From Nocardioides sediminis (lineage in GTDB: Bacteria > Actinomycetota > Actinomycetes > Propionibacteriales > Nocardioidaceae), in the NCBI RefSeq assembly GCF_003047295.1, contig NZ_PZYZ01000001.1, positions 558,001 to 622,000 on the forward strand: 64,000 bases of DNA, read 5' to 3'. Under the pieces are notes generated by a model that searched no databases, had not been told where the DNA came from, and was given only the letters and a program-made list of their open reading frames with translations. Of this stretch, positions 1-9,740 are shown in pieces (the stretch's first letter is position 1; every line of letters begins with the position of its first letter). Made by a program: the position numbers and the translations under genes.

Positions 1-1092
1 GCCGACGTCTCGCTCATCTGCGTGGGGACGCCGTCGGCGCCCGGGGGAGCGACCGACCTCGCCTACGTGGAACGCGCCCTGGACGACGTACGCCGGGCGC
101 TGGAGGTGGCGACGCCGCCGCCGGGCGGGCACCACACCGTCGTCATCCGGAGCACGGTGCCACCCGGCACCGGTGAGGAGCTGGTCGCCCCCCGGTTCGC
201 CGGGCCGCTCCCGGACGGCTGGGCGGTCGCGACGGCCATGTGCCCGGAGTTCCTGCGCGAGGGCTTCGGGGTCAGCGACTTCTTCGAGCCGCCCTACATC
301 GTGGTCGGGAGCGACGACGTGGCCGCCAGCGGGCAGCTCGAGGAGCTCTTCGGGTTCGTCGACGCGCCGTGCCACCGGGTGTCGGTCGCCACGGCGGAGG
401 CGCTCAAGTTCGCGTGCAACGCCTTCCACGCCACCAAGGTCTCCTTCGCCAACGAGGTCGCCCGGGTCTTCCGCGGTCACGGCGTGGACACCCGCGAGGT
501 GATGAGCCTGTTCTGCCGGGACACCAAGCTCAACATCTCCCCGCGCTACCTGCGGCCCGGCTTCGCCTTCGGCGGCTCGTGCCTGCCCAAGGACCTGCGC
601 TCGATGCTGCACCTCGCGCGGATCGACGACGTGGACGCCCCGCTCCTGTCGGGGGTCATGCAGACCAACGACCTGGTCCTGCGTGCCGCCGTCGACCGCG
701 TCCTGGCGACGGAGCAGCGCCGCGTCGCCCTGCTGGGGCTCAGCTTCAAGTCCGGCACCGACGACCTGCGGGAGAGCCCCAACGTCGACCTCGCCGAGCG
801 GTTGATCGGCAAGGGGTTCGACGTGCGCATCTACGACCCGCTGGTCAACCCCGCCCGGCTGGTGGGAGCCAACCTCCGGCACGTGGAGGAGCGGCTGCCG
901 CACCTCGGCCGGCTGCTGACGGACACGCCGGAGGAGGCGCTGGACGGGGCCGACGTGGCGATCGTCTCCGACGGCGGGCCGGAGGTGGTCGCGGCCACGG
1001 TCGCGGCGGACCCCTCACTGGTGATCGACCTCAACGGGGGACTCGGCCCGGCGGTGGAGGGGCTCGCCGGGTACGAAGGGGTGCTCTGGTGA
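1..1092 (+). CDS. UDP-glucose/GDP-mannose dehydrogenase family protein, 5' end cut off
   Basis: This is an NAD-dependent sugar-nucleotide dehydrogenase that would oxidise an NDP-hexose to the uronic acid in the cytoplasm. The reading frame is open from base 1, so the start and about 80 N-terminal residues (first Rossmann strand) lie outside the window. The visible 363 residues show the family features: ICVGTP near the start, a conserved EALKFACNAFHATK segment, the catalytic cysteine in FGGSCLPKD (visible codon 194), and the C-terminal LSFKSGTDDLRESP segment of the NDP-binding domain. The stop overlaps the GTG start of the next glycosyltransferase, so the two are translationally coupled. The exact substrate (UDP-glucose, UDP-ManNAc or another) cannot be read from the sequence. 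Confidence 0.9.
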   Translation, partial: ADVSLICVGTPSAPGGATDLAYVERALDDVRRALEVATPPPGGHHTVVIRSTVPPGTGEELVAPRFAGPLPDGWAVATAMCPEFLREGFGVSDFFEPPYIVVGSDDVAASGQLEELFGFVDAPCHRVSVATAEALKFACNAFHATKVSFANEVARVFRGHGVDTREVMSLFCRDTKLNISPRYLRPGFAFGGSCLPKDLRSMLHLARIDDVDAPLLSGVMQTNDLVLRAAVDRVLATEQRRVALLGLSFKSGTDDLRESPNVDLAERLIGKGFDVRIYDPLVNPARLVGANLRHVEERLPHLGRLLTDTPEEALDGADVAIVSDGGPEVVAATVAADPSLVIDLNGGLGPAVEGLAGYEGVLW

Positions 1093-2333
1093 CTCGGGCG
1101 CGAGAGGTCCACCGCGCCCACGGGCGGCCCCGGGTGCTGGTGATCGTGCAGAACCTGCACGTGCCCTTCGACCGTCGCGTCTGGTTGGAGTGCGGGACGC
1201 TGACCCGCGCCGGCTACGACGTCACCGTCATCTGCCCTCGAGGTCCCGAGTCCGCGCGCCGGGAGGTGATCGACGGAGTGACCGTGCGGACCTACCGCTC
1301 GCGCGCCCCGGGCAAGGGCGGCATCGGGTTCGTCGCGGAGTTCACCCACTCCTTCCTCGCCACCACCATCCGGGCCCTGGACGAGCGCCGCCGCGGCGGC
1401 GCCTTCGCGGTCGTGCAGGCGTGCAACCCGCCGGACATCTTCTGGCCGCTCGCGAGGCTATTGCGCCTCCTGGACGGGTCGGCCTTCGTCTTCGACCACC
1501 ACGACCTGTGCCCCGAGCTGTACGAGTCCCGGTTCCCGACAGGGTCCCGCCTCCCGCTGCGCGCCCTGCTCTGGCTGGAGCGCATGACCTTCAGGACCGC
1601 CGACCGGGTCGTCTCCACCAACGACTCGTACGCCGAGATCGCCCGGCGTCGCGGCGGCAAGCGGCCCGAGCACGTGACGGTGGTCAGGACGGGACCGGAC
1701 CCGGAGCGGCTGAGCCCCGGCCCCGCGGACCCCGCCCGGCGACGCGGCCATGCCCACCTCGCGGCGTACCTCGGCGTCATGGGACCGCAGGACGGGGTCG
1801 ACCTGGCGTTGGCTGCGGCGGACGTCGTGGTCAACCGGTGGGGCCGCACCGACATCGCCTTCACGCTGATGGGATCGGGCGACTGCTTCGAGGAGCTGGT
1901 CGCGCAGCGGGACCGGCTGGGACTGCGGGACCACGTCGAGCTGACGGGCCGGGTGCCCGACGAAACCGTGGCGGCAGTGCTGAGGACCGCTGACGTCGGC
2001 CTGTGCCCCGACCCCGAGAACCCGCTCAACGACGTCTCCACGATGAACAAGACGATGGAGTACATGGCGTTCGCTCTGCCGGTCGTCGCCTTCGACCTGA
2101 AGGAGACGAGGGTCTCGGCCCAGGACGCTGCGGTCTACGCGCAGGACGGCGCGGAGTCCTTCGCCGAAGAGCTGGTGGCGCTCGTGGACGACCCGGAGAA
2201 GCGCGGGCGGCTCGGGGCGCGCGGCCGGGCGCGCATCCTGGACAAGCTCGCCTGGAGGCACCAGGAGGCCGCCTACCTGCGGGTCTTCGCCGGCCTGGTC
2301 GGCCGTCCCGTCCTCGTGCCGGTGGAGGGCTGA
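1089..2333 (+). CDS. GT4-type glycosyltransferase
   Basis: A 414-residue GT-B fold glycosyltransferase that probably transfers a sugar from a nucleotide donor to the growing lipid-linked repeat unit at the inner membrane face. The N-terminal half has the acceptor-side segment NLHVPFDRRVWLE and the AGYDVTVICP strand. The C-terminal half has GSGDCFEEL and the donor-binding stretch MNKTMEYMAFALPVVAFDL. The GTG at 1089 is chosen because it overlaps the upstream TGA (GTGA) and leaves the conserved N-terminal strand intact. The stop is 3 bp before the next ATG. The acceptor and donor are unknown. Confidence 0.88.
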   Translation: MTRAREVHRAHGRPRVLVIVQNLHVPFDRRVWLECGTLTRAGYDVTVICPRGPESARREVIDGVTVRTYRSRAPGKGGIGFVAEFTHSFLATTIRALDERRRGGAFAVVQACNPPDIFWPLARLLRLLDGSAFVFDHHDLCPELYESRFPTGSRLPLRALLWLERMTFRTADRVVSTNDSYAEIARRRGGKRPEHVTVVRTGPDPERLSPGPADPARRRGHAHLAAYLGVMGPQDGVDLALAAADVVVNRWGRTDIAFTLMGSGDCFEELVAQRDRLGLRDHVELTGRVPDETVAAVLRTADVGLCPDPENPLNDVSTMNKTMEYMAFALPVVAFDLKETRVSAQDAAVYAQDGAESFAEELVALVDDPEKRGRLGARGRARILDKLAWRHQEAAYLRVFAGLVGRPVLVPVEG

Positions 2334-2336
2334 GCC

Positions 2337-4250
2337 ATGTGCGGCGTGGCGGGTGCCTTCCAGCAGCCCGACGGCAAGGTGGTCGTGGGCACGATGATCG
2401 ACGTACTGGCCCATCGCGGTCCGGACGCGTCCGGCGTGCTGGAGCTCGTCGAGCCGACCAGCGGCGTCCAGCTGGCCCACCGGCGGCTGTCGATCATCGA
2501 CCTCTCGTCGGCGGCTGACCAGCCGATGTCCAAGCAGGGCCTGACGCTCAGCTACAACGGCGAGCTCTACAACTACCGCGAGCTGCGCGCCCGGCTCGCG
2601 GCCCTCGGCGTGCAGTTCACGACCGACTCCGACACCGAGGTGGTGCTGGAGGCGTGGCGCGCCTGGGGGACCGCCGCGCTGCCCCGCTTCCGGGGGATGT
2701 TCGCGTTCGCGATCCACGACGCCGCCACCGGCCGGCTGACGCTGGCGCGTGACCCGCTCGGCATCAAGCCGCTGTACGTCATGCGGCGGGGAGACGGCGT
2801 GGTGTTCGCCTCCGAGCTCAAGGCCGTCGTCGCGGCGCTGGGCCACGAGCTGCGTGTCGACCCTGCCGGGATGGTGGCCTCCGTCCTGTACTACTGGCTC
2901 CCGCAGGAGCACGACGCGGTGCAGGGGGTACACCGCTTGCCGCCCGGGACGTGGGTCGAGTACCGGCCCGACGGCACGGCGGTGGGCGGCGAGTACTGGA
3001 GCCCGGCCGACGTGGCCGCCCGGGCCGCTGCCGGCGCGCCGGCAGACCTGCGGGCGACCATCGAGTCGTCGGTGCAGGCACACCTGGTGGCGGACGTGCC
3101 GGTCGCGTCCTTCCTCAGCGGTGGGCTGGACTCCAGCATCGTGACCGCGCTGGCCCACCGCAGCGACCCGGGCATCGAGGCCTACACGATCGCCTTCCGT
3201 GCCCAGGACCATCGTCTCGAGGCGATGCCCGACGACGCCCATTACGCGCGGAGGATGGCCGACCACCTCGGGATCCGCCTGCACGAGATCGAGATCGCGC
3301 CGGACGTGGTGGACCTGCTCCCACGCATGGTGGACATCCTCGACGAGCCGATCGGGGACCCCGCAGCCATCAACACGCTGCTCATGTGCGACGCCGCCCG
3401 CGCCGGCGGGGTCAAGGTGCTGCTCTCCGGCATGGGCGCCGACGAGCTCTTCGGGGGTTACCGCAAGCACCTGGCGTGCGTCCTGGCGGCGCGCTACCGC
3501 CGGCTGCCGGCACCCCTGCGCCGTGGCGTGGTCGCCCCGGTCGTGGATCGGCTCCCCGTGGTCGCCGGCGGCCGCGGGCTCCGCACGGTGCGGTGGGCGC
3601 AGCGCTTCCTCAGCTTCGCCGAGCTGCCGGAGGAGGAGGCGTTCCGACGCAGCTACACCCTGCACGGGCGCGACGAGCTGCTCGAGCTGCTCGCTCCGGA
3701 CCTGGCCGGACAGGTCGACCGGGTCCTGGACGCCCACCGGGAGGTCTACGACGACAACGAACTCGGCGACCACGTCAGCCGGATGTGCCTGGCGGACTCC
3801 CGGCTGTTCATGCCGGGCCTCAACCTGACCTACACCGACCGGGCCAGCATGGCGGCCTCCACCGAGGTGCGGGTGCCGTTCGTGGATCCGCTCGTGTTCG
3901 AGGCGGCCTTCTCCCTCCCGGGACCGGCCAAGATCCGTGGGCGCGTGCAGAAGGCCGCACTCAAGGACGTGGCCAGGACCTGGCTGCCCGACGAGATCGT
4001 GGACCGGCCCAAGGCGTCGTTCGGGGCGCCGTTGCGTGCGTGGGTGACCAACGACCTCAGGGAGGTCGTCGACGACGTGCTGGTCGGTGGCGAGCTCGTC
4101 GGGACCGGGTTCCTACGCCGTGAGCCCCTGCTCCGCCTGGTCGCCGACCAGCGCAGCGGACGACGGGACCGCTCCAAGGAGGTGTGGCAGCTGCTGAGCC
4201 TCGAGCTCTGGTACCGCAACGCTCGCGAGAAGGGGGTGGCCGCGGCATGA
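2337..4250 (+). CDS. asnB: Asparagine synthase (glutamine-hydrolysing) family protein
   Basis: A 637-residue class II glutamine amidotransferase fused to an asparagine-synthetase ATP-pyrophosphatase domain. The N-terminal Cys2 (MCGVAG) is the glutaminase nucleophile, and the PP-loop SGGLDSS lies near residue 265. Family members make asparagine, but copies inside polysaccharide loci are often thought to amidate a sugar carboxyl group. The UDP-sugar dehydrogenase at the start of the window could supply such a uronic acid; that link is inference. The start ATG is fixed by the need for Cys at position 2. The stop overlaps the next start as ATGA. Confidence 0.9.
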   Translation: MCGVAGAFQQPDGKVVVGTMIDVLAHRGPDASGVLELVEPTSGVQLAHRRLSIIDLSSAADQPMSKQGLTLSYNGELYNYRELRARLAALGVQFTTDSDTEVVLEAWRAWGTAALPRFRGMFAFAIHDAATGRLTLARDPLGIKPLYVMRRGDGVVFASELKAVVAALGHELRVDPAGMVASVLYYWLPQEHDAVQGVHRLPPGTWVEYRPDGTAVGGEYWSPADVAARAAAGAPADLRATIESSVQAHLVADVPVASFLSGGLDSSIVTALAHRSDPGIEAYTIAFRAQDHRLEAMPDDAHYARRMADHLGIRLHEIEIAPDVVDLLPRMVDILDEPIGDPAAINTLLMCDAARAGGVKVLLSGMGADELFGGYRKHLACVLAARYRRLPAPLRRGVVAPVVDRLPVVAGGRGLRTVRWAQRFLSFAELPEEEAFRRSYTLHGRDELLELLAPDLAGQVDRVLDAHREVYDDNELGDHVSRMCLADSRLFMPGLNLTYTDRASMAASTEVRVPFVDPLVFEAAFSLPGPAKIRGRVQKAALKDVARTWLPDEIVDRPKASFGAPLRAWVTNDLREVVDDVLVGGELVGTGFLRREPLLRLVADQRSGRRDRSKEVWQLLSLELWYRNAREKGVAAA

Positions 4251-6433
4251 GGCAGGTGGCCCAGAACTACCGCACCGGCGAGCTCGCCGTCCTCGACGTG
4301 CCCCCGCCGGCGTGCCGGCCGGGGGGCGTGCTGGTGCGCACGACGTACTCGCTCATCTCGACCGGGACCGAGATGATGAAGGTGAGCGAGGCCCGCCTGT
4401 CGCTCCTGGGCAAGGCCCGGGCCCGGCCCGACCAGGTCCGCAAGCTGGTCGACTCGGTGGCCCAGCAGGGTCCGCTCGCGACCTACCAGAAGGCGATGAA
4501 CCGCCTGGACAGCTACACGCCGCTCGGCTACTCCCTGTGCGGCGTCGTGGTCGAGGTGGGCGACGGTGTGACCGACATCGCCGTGGGTGACGTCGTCGCT
4601 GCCGCGGGCAACGAGTTCGCCCTGCACGCGGAGCTCAACTGGGTGCCGGTCAACCTGTGCGTCCCCGTGCCCGACGGCATCGCTCCCGAGCACGCCGCCT
4701 TCGCCACCGTGGGCGCGATCGCCATGCAGGGAGTACGCCGCGGCGAGGTGCAGCTGGGCGAGACGGCGTGCGTGATCGGGCTGGGGCTCGTCGGCCAGCT
4801 GGTCGTGCGGCTCCTCGTGGCCGCGGGGGTCCGCGTCGTCGGCGTCGACACGGTCCCGGCGCGGTGCCGGATGGCCGAGAAGGCGGGTGCCATCGCCTGT
4901 GCGGGGCCCGACCCCGACGGGGTGGCCGTCATCAGCGAGGCACTCGCAGCGTCGACGGCGGGCCTCGGTGCCGACCACGTGTTCCTCGCGGCCGGCGGCT
5001 CGTCCAACGGCCCGGTCGAGCTCGCCGCCCGCCTCGCGCGCGACCGGGCCCGGGTGGTCGACATCGGCAAGACCCGGCTGGACCTGCCGTGGAACGACTA
5101 CTACGAGAAGGAGCTCGACGTCCGGTTCTCGCGGTCCTACGGACCGGGGAGGTACGACGACCGCTACGAGCTCGACGGGATCGACTACCCGGCCGGCTAC
5201 GTCCGGTGGACCGAGCGGCGCAACCTGGCGTGCTTCCTCGACCTGATCGCCAGCGACGGCGTCGAGGTCGCGACGCTCGTGTCGGGCATCCGGGGCATCG
5301 GGGAGGCCGCCTCGCTCTACGAGGAGCTGCGGACCGGCGAGCTCGACGGTGTCGGCTTCCTGCTGGAGTACCCGCAGGCGGCCGTCGAGCCGTCCCGGCC
5401 GGAGGTCGCTCGCCCGGCGCCGTCGGCCGCCGCGCCCGCGCCGCGGCCGGCGCCGCGGGTCTCGGGCAGGGACGTGCGGCTCGGCTTCATCGGCGCCGGC
5501 AACTACGCCACGTCCATGCTCCTGCCGCAGCTGGCACGGCAGGAGGGCGTGGAGCTCGCCGCGGTGGCGACCACCCGGTCGCTCTCGGCCATCAACGCCC
5601 AGCGCAAGTTCGGCTTCGGGACCGCCAGGACTGACGCGGCCGCGGTGCTCGACGACCCGGCCATCGACGCGGTGTTCGTGGTCACCCGGCACCACTCCCA
5701 CGCCGACCTCGTGTGCCGGGCGCTGGAGCGCGGGAAGGCCGTCTTCGTCGAGAAGCCGCTCGCGCTCACGCTCGACCAGGTCGACCAGGTGGTCGAGACG
5801 ATCGAGCGGACCGGGAACGACCGGCTGATGGTGGGGTTCAACCGGCGCTTCGCCCCCCTGGTCGTCGACCTCCAGCAGCGTCTCGGCAGGGTCGACGGAC
5901 CGGTGAGCGCCCGGTACCTGGTCAGCGCCGGACGCCTGGCCCCGTCGAGCTGGTACCTGGACGAGGGCCTCGAGGGCTCGCGGTTCGCGGGGGAGGGGGG
6001 CCACTTCGTCGACCTGCTGAGCGCCGTCACCGGCCAGCCCCCCGTGGAGGTGCACGCGGTCCAGGCCCCGGCCGCGACGGGCGGTGACCTGCACGCGACG
6101 ATCCGGTTCGCCGACGACTCCGTGGGGATCATCAGCTACGTGACGGGCGGGCACGCCCGTTTCCCCAAGGAGACCCTGGACGTCTCCGGGGGAGGCCGCA
6201 GCGCCCGCCTGGACAACTTCACGCGGGCGACCGTGTGGACGCCGTCGGGCAAGGACGTCAAGCGGGTCCTCACCGGCCAGGACAAGGGCCAGCGCGCGAT
6301 GCTGCTGCGCTTCGTCGAGGCGGTGCGCGGCGGTGGTCCCATGCCCGTCACCTGGGACTCGCTCGTCCTGACGACCCGGGCCACGATCGCGGTGGGCACG
6401 AGCGTGACGACGGGGGAACGGGTGCGACCATGA
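4247..6433 (+). CDS. Bi-domain oxidoreductase: zinc-type dehydrogenase fused to Gfo/Idh/MocA
   Basis: A 728-residue fusion of two redox domains. Residues 1 to about 380 form a medium-chain (alcohol dehydrogenase-like) domain with a GroES-like start, EVGDGVTDIAVGDVVA, and a Rossmann motif in GLGLVGQLVV. A Pro/Ala-rich linker follows. From about residue 410 a Gfo/Idh/MocA domain begins with FIGAGNYA and carries the EKPLAL motif. The pairing is a known bi-domain family found in surface-glycan loci, usually next to a heparinase II/III gene as here. The substrate is unknown; a two-step oxidation-reduction (epimerisation or ketone chemistry) on a sugar is plausible. ATG 4247 overlaps the asnB stop, and its own stop overlaps the next start. 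Confidence 0.87.
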   Translation: MRQVAQNYRTGELAVLDVPPPACRPGGVLVRTTYSLISTGTEMMKVSEARLSLLGKARARPDQVRKLVDSVAQQGPLATYQKAMNRLDSYTPLGYSLCGVVVEVGDGVTDIAVGDVVAAAGNEFALHAELNWVPVNLCVPVPDGIAPEHAAFATVGAIAMQGVRRGEVQLGETACVIGLGLVGQLVVRLLVAAGVRVVGVDTVPARCRMAEKAGAIACAGPDPDGVAVISEALAASTAGLGADHVFLAAGGSSNGPVELAARLARDRARVVDIGKTRLDLPWNDYYEKELDVRFSRSYGPGRYDDRYELDGIDYPAGYVRWTERRNLACFLDLIASDGVEVATLVSGIRGIGEAASLYEELRTGELDGVGFLLEYPQAAVEPSRPEVARPAPSAAAPAPRPAPRVSGRDVRLGFIGAGNYATSMLLPQLARQEGVELAAVATTRSLSAINAQRKFGFGTARTDAAAVLDDPAIDAVFVVTRHHSHADLVCRALERGKAVFVEKPLALTLDQVDQVVETIERTGNDRLMVGFNRRFAPLVVDLQQRLGRVDGPVSARYLVSAGRLAPSSWYLDEGLEGSRFAGEGGHFVDLLSAVTGQPPVEVHAVQAPAATGGDLHATIRFADDSVGIISYVTGGHARFPKETLDVSGGGRSARLDNFTRATVWTPSGKDVKRVLTGQDKGQRAMLLRFVEAVRGGGPMPVTWDSLVLTTRATIAVGTSVTTGERVRP

Positions 6434-8457
6434 CCCGCTCGATCGGCTGGTACGCCCAGCGGCTCAGGCGCATGTCGCCGTCGGAGGTGGCGTGGCGGAG
6501 CATGGACCAGGCCCGGCACCTGGCCTGGGCGCGGCGGCAGGTGCACCCCGGGGACGACGCTCGCCTTCCCCGTGGCCTGCACGGGCTCCGGCCCTTCGCG
6601 CCCGCGATCCCCGATGCGGTCCGCGAGCAGGTGCCCGAGCGGGCGCGAGCCGGCGTCGTCGCCGCTGCCGACCGGTTGCTGGAGGGGGAGTGGGTCCTGC
6701 TCGGCACTCCGCGGTCCGACATCGCGGACCCGGACTGGTTCCTCGACCCGGTGACGGGGCGGCGCGCCCCCCGGGACCGCCTCGCGTCCCGGATAGACCA
6801 CCGCGACGAGCAGGTGACCGGCAACGTCAAGGCGGTGTGGGAGCTCTCCCGCCACCACCACCTCACCGTCCTGGCGAGCGCGTGGTGGCTGGTCGGGGAC
6901 GAGCGGTACGCCGAGGTCGTCGACGCCCAGCTCCGGTCGTGGTGGCGGCAGAACCCCCACCTGTCGGGGATCCACTGGACCAGCGGCATCGAGCTCGGGG
7001 TGCGGCTGACCAGCTGGGTCTGGGTGCGCCGGATGCTCCACGAGTGGCCGAAGGTCGGCGACCTCTTCGAGACCAACGACGACGCGCTGCGCCAGATCTG
7101 GTGGCACCAACGCTTCCTGGCCGCCTTCCCCAGCCGCGGCTCCTCGGCCAACAACCACGCCGTCGCCGAGGCGGCCGGCCTGCTCGCCGCCGCCTCCGCG
7201 TTCCCGTGGTACGCCCAGAGCCGCCGGTGGCACACCCTCGGTCTCCGCCGGCTCCAGGACAGCCTCGCCGCGAACACGTTCCCCAGCGGGGTCAACCGCG
7301 AGCTCGCGACCGACTACCACCGCTTCACCACCGAGCTCGGACTCGTGTCCGCCGTGGAGACGGCGGCGGCCGGTCGTCCGGTCACGCCGGCCACCTGGTC
7401 GCTGCTCGCGGCGTCGCTGGACGCCGCCGCCGCCCTCGTCGACGCGCACGGCCGACCACCGCGGCAGGGGGACGGTGACGAGGGGCGGGCCCTCGTGCTC
7501 GACGACCCGGAGACCGACCCGTGGGGACTGGCGCTGGGCCTCGGCAATGCCGTCCTGGGTGATCGGTCCTGGTGGCCCCCGGCTGCCGAGGGCGTCGCCT
7601 CCTGTGCGCTGGCCTCCCTGCTGCCCAGCCGCCCGCGCGTCGCGGGGCGGCCCACCGCGCCACCGCGAGGCTTCCCGGACGCGGGCATCCAGCTGCTGCG
7701 CACGCCGCCCGAGGACGGGCCGGAGATCTGGTGCCGCTGCGACGGCGGGCCCCACGGCTTCCTCTCCATCGCCGCCCACGCCCATGCCGATGCGCTCTCG
7801 GTGGAGGTGAGGTACGACGGGACCGAGGTGCTGGTCGATCCGGGGACCTACTGCTACCACGGGGAGCCGGAGTGGCGGAGCTACTTCCGCTCCACCCGCG
7901 CCCACAACACGGTCGAGCTGGACGGCACCTCCCAGTCGGTGGAGGGCGGTCCGTTCATGTGGCGCACCCAGGCGTCCACGCGCGTGCTCGGTTCCTCGGA
8001 CGGTGACCCGGCGTACTGGACGGCGCGGCACACGGGGTACACCCATCTCGACCCGAGCCTTCGCCACCAGCGGACCGTCTGCCTCGATCGGGCGACCCGC
8101 CTCCTGAGCATCGACGACGTCGTGAAGGGCGAGGGACGGCACACCGTGCGCCTCTTCCTCCACCTCGGCCCGGACGTGGCCGTCGAGCTGCCCCCGGACC
8201 CCACGGGGACCGAAGCAGTCCTGAGGTGGTCCGGCCCCACGGGCGAGGTCACCGCCGGCCTGCACCTGTCCCGCGAGCTGGCGTGGACCGCCCACCGCGG
8301 GGAGACCGACCCGGTCCTGGGCTGGTACTCGCCGCGGTTCGGCGAACGGGTGCCGATCACGACCCTGGTCGGGGAGGGCGAGGTCCACGGCAAGGTGGAG
8401 CTGCGCACGACGCTGGAGCTGCCAGACGCGTCCGCACCGCCGAGGGCGTTGCCGTGA
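6430..8457 (+). CDS. Heparinase II/III family protein
   Basis: A 675-residue protein with the alpha/alpha-toroid followed by the antiparallel beta domain of the heparinase II/III (alginate lyase-like) family. Characteristic segments are SSANNHAVAEAAGL near residue 240 and the HAHADALSVEVRYDG and LVDPGTYCYHG stretches that open the beta-sandwich. No signal peptide is visible; the N-terminus resembles the proteins that sit in exopolysaccharide clusters rather than secreted catabolic lyases. It may trim, cleave or modify uronic-acid-containing glycan intermediates. It is coupled by ATGA to the two-domain oxidoreductase upstream and by GTGA to the flippase downstream. Confidence 0.85.
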   Translation: MTRSIGWYAQRLRRMSPSEVAWRSMDQARHLAWARRQVHPGDDARLPRGLHGLRPFAPAIPDAVREQVPERARAGVVAAADRLLEGEWVLLGTPRSDIADPDWFLDPVTGRRAPRDRLASRIDHRDEQVTGNVKAVWELSRHHHLTVLASAWWLVGDERYAEVVDAQLRSWWRQNPHLSGIHWTSGIELGVRLTSWVWVRRMLHEWPKVGDLFETNDDALRQIWWHQRFLAAFPSRGSSANNHAVAEAAGLLAAASAFPWYAQSRRWHTLGLRRLQDSLAANTFPSGVNRELATDYHRFTTELGLVSAVETAAAGRPVTPATWSLLAASLDAAAALVDAHGRPPRQGDGDEGRALVLDDPETDPWGLALGLGNAVLGDRSWWPPAAEGVASCALASLLPSRPRVAGRPTAPPRGFPDAGIQLLRTPPEDGPEIWCRCDGGPHGFLSIAAHAHADALSVEVRYDGTEVLVDPGTYCYHGEPEWRSYFRSTRAHNTVELDGTSQSVEGGPFMWRTQASTRVLGSSDGDPAYWTARHTGYTHLDPSLRHQRTVCLDRATRLLSIDDVVKGEGRHTVRLFLHLGPDVAVELPPDPTGTEAVLRWSGPTGEVTAGLHLSRELAWTAHRGETDPVLGWYSPRFGERVPITTLVGEGEVHGKVELRTTLELPDASAPPRALP

Positions 8458-9740
8458 GCCGGCGGGCGAGCCTGTTGCAGAGGCTCGGTTGGGGAGTGGC
8501 CGACCAAGCGGTGTCGAGCGTGGCCAACTTCGTCCTCGGGATCTTCGTGGCCAGATCCTTGGGAGCCGAGGGGTTCGGTGCCTTCAGCCTGGCCTACCTG
8601 ACCTACTCGTTCGTGCTCAGCGCCAGCCGGGGCCTCGCGACGGACCCGCTGACGGTTCGTTTCAGCGGAGCCGGCCACCGCGCCTGGAGCACCGCCGTGG
8701 CCGCCGCCGGCGCCACCGCGACGTCGGTCGGGGTCGTCGCGGGCGCGGGGTGCGTCGTCGTCGGGTTGCTGCTCGACAGCGCCGTCGGCGACGCCTTCGT
8801 GGCCCTGGGGATCCTGCTCCCGGGCATGCTCCTGCAGGACAGCTGGCGTTTTGCGTTCTTCGCCGCAGGCCGCCCTTCCCGGGCACTCGTCAACGACCTG
8901 GTGTGGACCGTTCTGCTGCTGGTGACGCTGGGCGGCCTCGAGGCAAGCGGCCGGGGGGACGTCGTGAGCTTCGTCGTCGCCCTGGGCGCGACCGCGGCGG
9001 TCGCGGCTGCCTTCGGCCTGGTCCAGACCCGCATCGTCCCCCGGCCGGGTGCGGTCGCCGCGTGGGTCACCACCCACCGCGCCCTGGGCACGCGTTACCT
9101 CGGGGAGAACATCAGCATCGGGGCGGCCGGTCAGGTGCGCTACCTGGCGCTGGGTGCCGTCGCCGGCCTGGCGGCAGTCGGAGAGGTGCGGGCCGCAGAG
9201 ATCCTGATGGGCCCGTTCATGGTGCTGCTGATGGGGGTGAGCCAGGTGGCCGTGCCCGAAGCGGTCGGCGTGCTCGAACGGTCACCTCGGCGGCTGGGTC
9301 GATTCTGCCTGCTGCTCGGCGCGGGGCTCGCCGGCGTCGCGCTCCTCTGGGGCTTGTCGGTGCTCGTCCTGGTCCCCGACTCGTGGGGCGTCGCGCTGAT
9401 CGGCGAGCTCTGGTCACCCGCTGAGGCCCTGCTCCCACTCGTGATGGCGGGACTCGTGCTCGCCGGCCTCCTGGTGGGAGCTCAGGCCGGGCTCCGAGCG
9501 CTGGGTGCGGCACCGCGCAGCCTGCTCGCGCAGCTCACCAACGCCGCGCTCTACGCGATCGGGGGGACGGTTGGCGCGGTGGTCGACGGAGCCCGCGGAT
9601 CCTGCTGGGGCGTGGTCGCCGCCGTGGCCGTGAGCGTCGTCGTCTGGTGGTGGCAGCTGCGACGAGGCATCGCCGACCACCTGGACCGGCTCGAGGTCGA
9701 CGACGCCGTCGTCGACCCGCTCGAGGAGGTGTCGCCATGA
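8454..9740 (+). CDS. Polysaccharide flippase (Wzx/MOP superfamily)
   Basis: A 428-residue membrane protein with about 12 hydrophobic segments spread over its whole length, typical of the lipopolysaccharide/O-antigen flippase branch of the MOP superfamily. It should move undecaprenyl-linked repeat units across the cytoplasmic membrane. The N-terminal region has the amphipathic WGVADQAVSSVANFVLGIFVARSLG-type opening seen in these transporters. GTG 8454 overlaps the upstream stop, and the stop overlaps the next ATG. It is the only flippase candidate in the window and would work with the Wzy-like protein at 22823-24142 and the Wzz-like protein at 24139-25698. Confidence 0.85.
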   Translation: MSRRASLLQRLGWGVADQAVSSVANFVLGIFVARSLGAEGFGAFSLAYLTYSFVLSASRGLATDPLTVRFSGAGHRAWSTAVAAAGATATSVGVVAGAGCVVVGLLLDSAVGDAFVALGILLPGMLLQDSWRFAFFAAGRPSRALVNDLVWTVLLLVTLGGLEASGRGDVVSFVVALGATAAVAAAFGLVQTRIVPRPGAVAAWVTTHRALGTRYLGENISIGAAGQVRYLALGAVAGLAAVGEVRAAEILMGPFMVLLMGVSQVAVPEAVGVLERSPRRLGRFCLLLGAGLAGVALLWGLSVLVLVPDSWGVALIGELWSPAEALLPLVMAGLVLAGLLVGAQAGLRALGAAPRSLLAQLTNAALYAIGGTVGAVVDGARGSCWGVVAAVAVSVVVWWWQLRRGIADHLDRLEVDDAVVDPLEEVSP

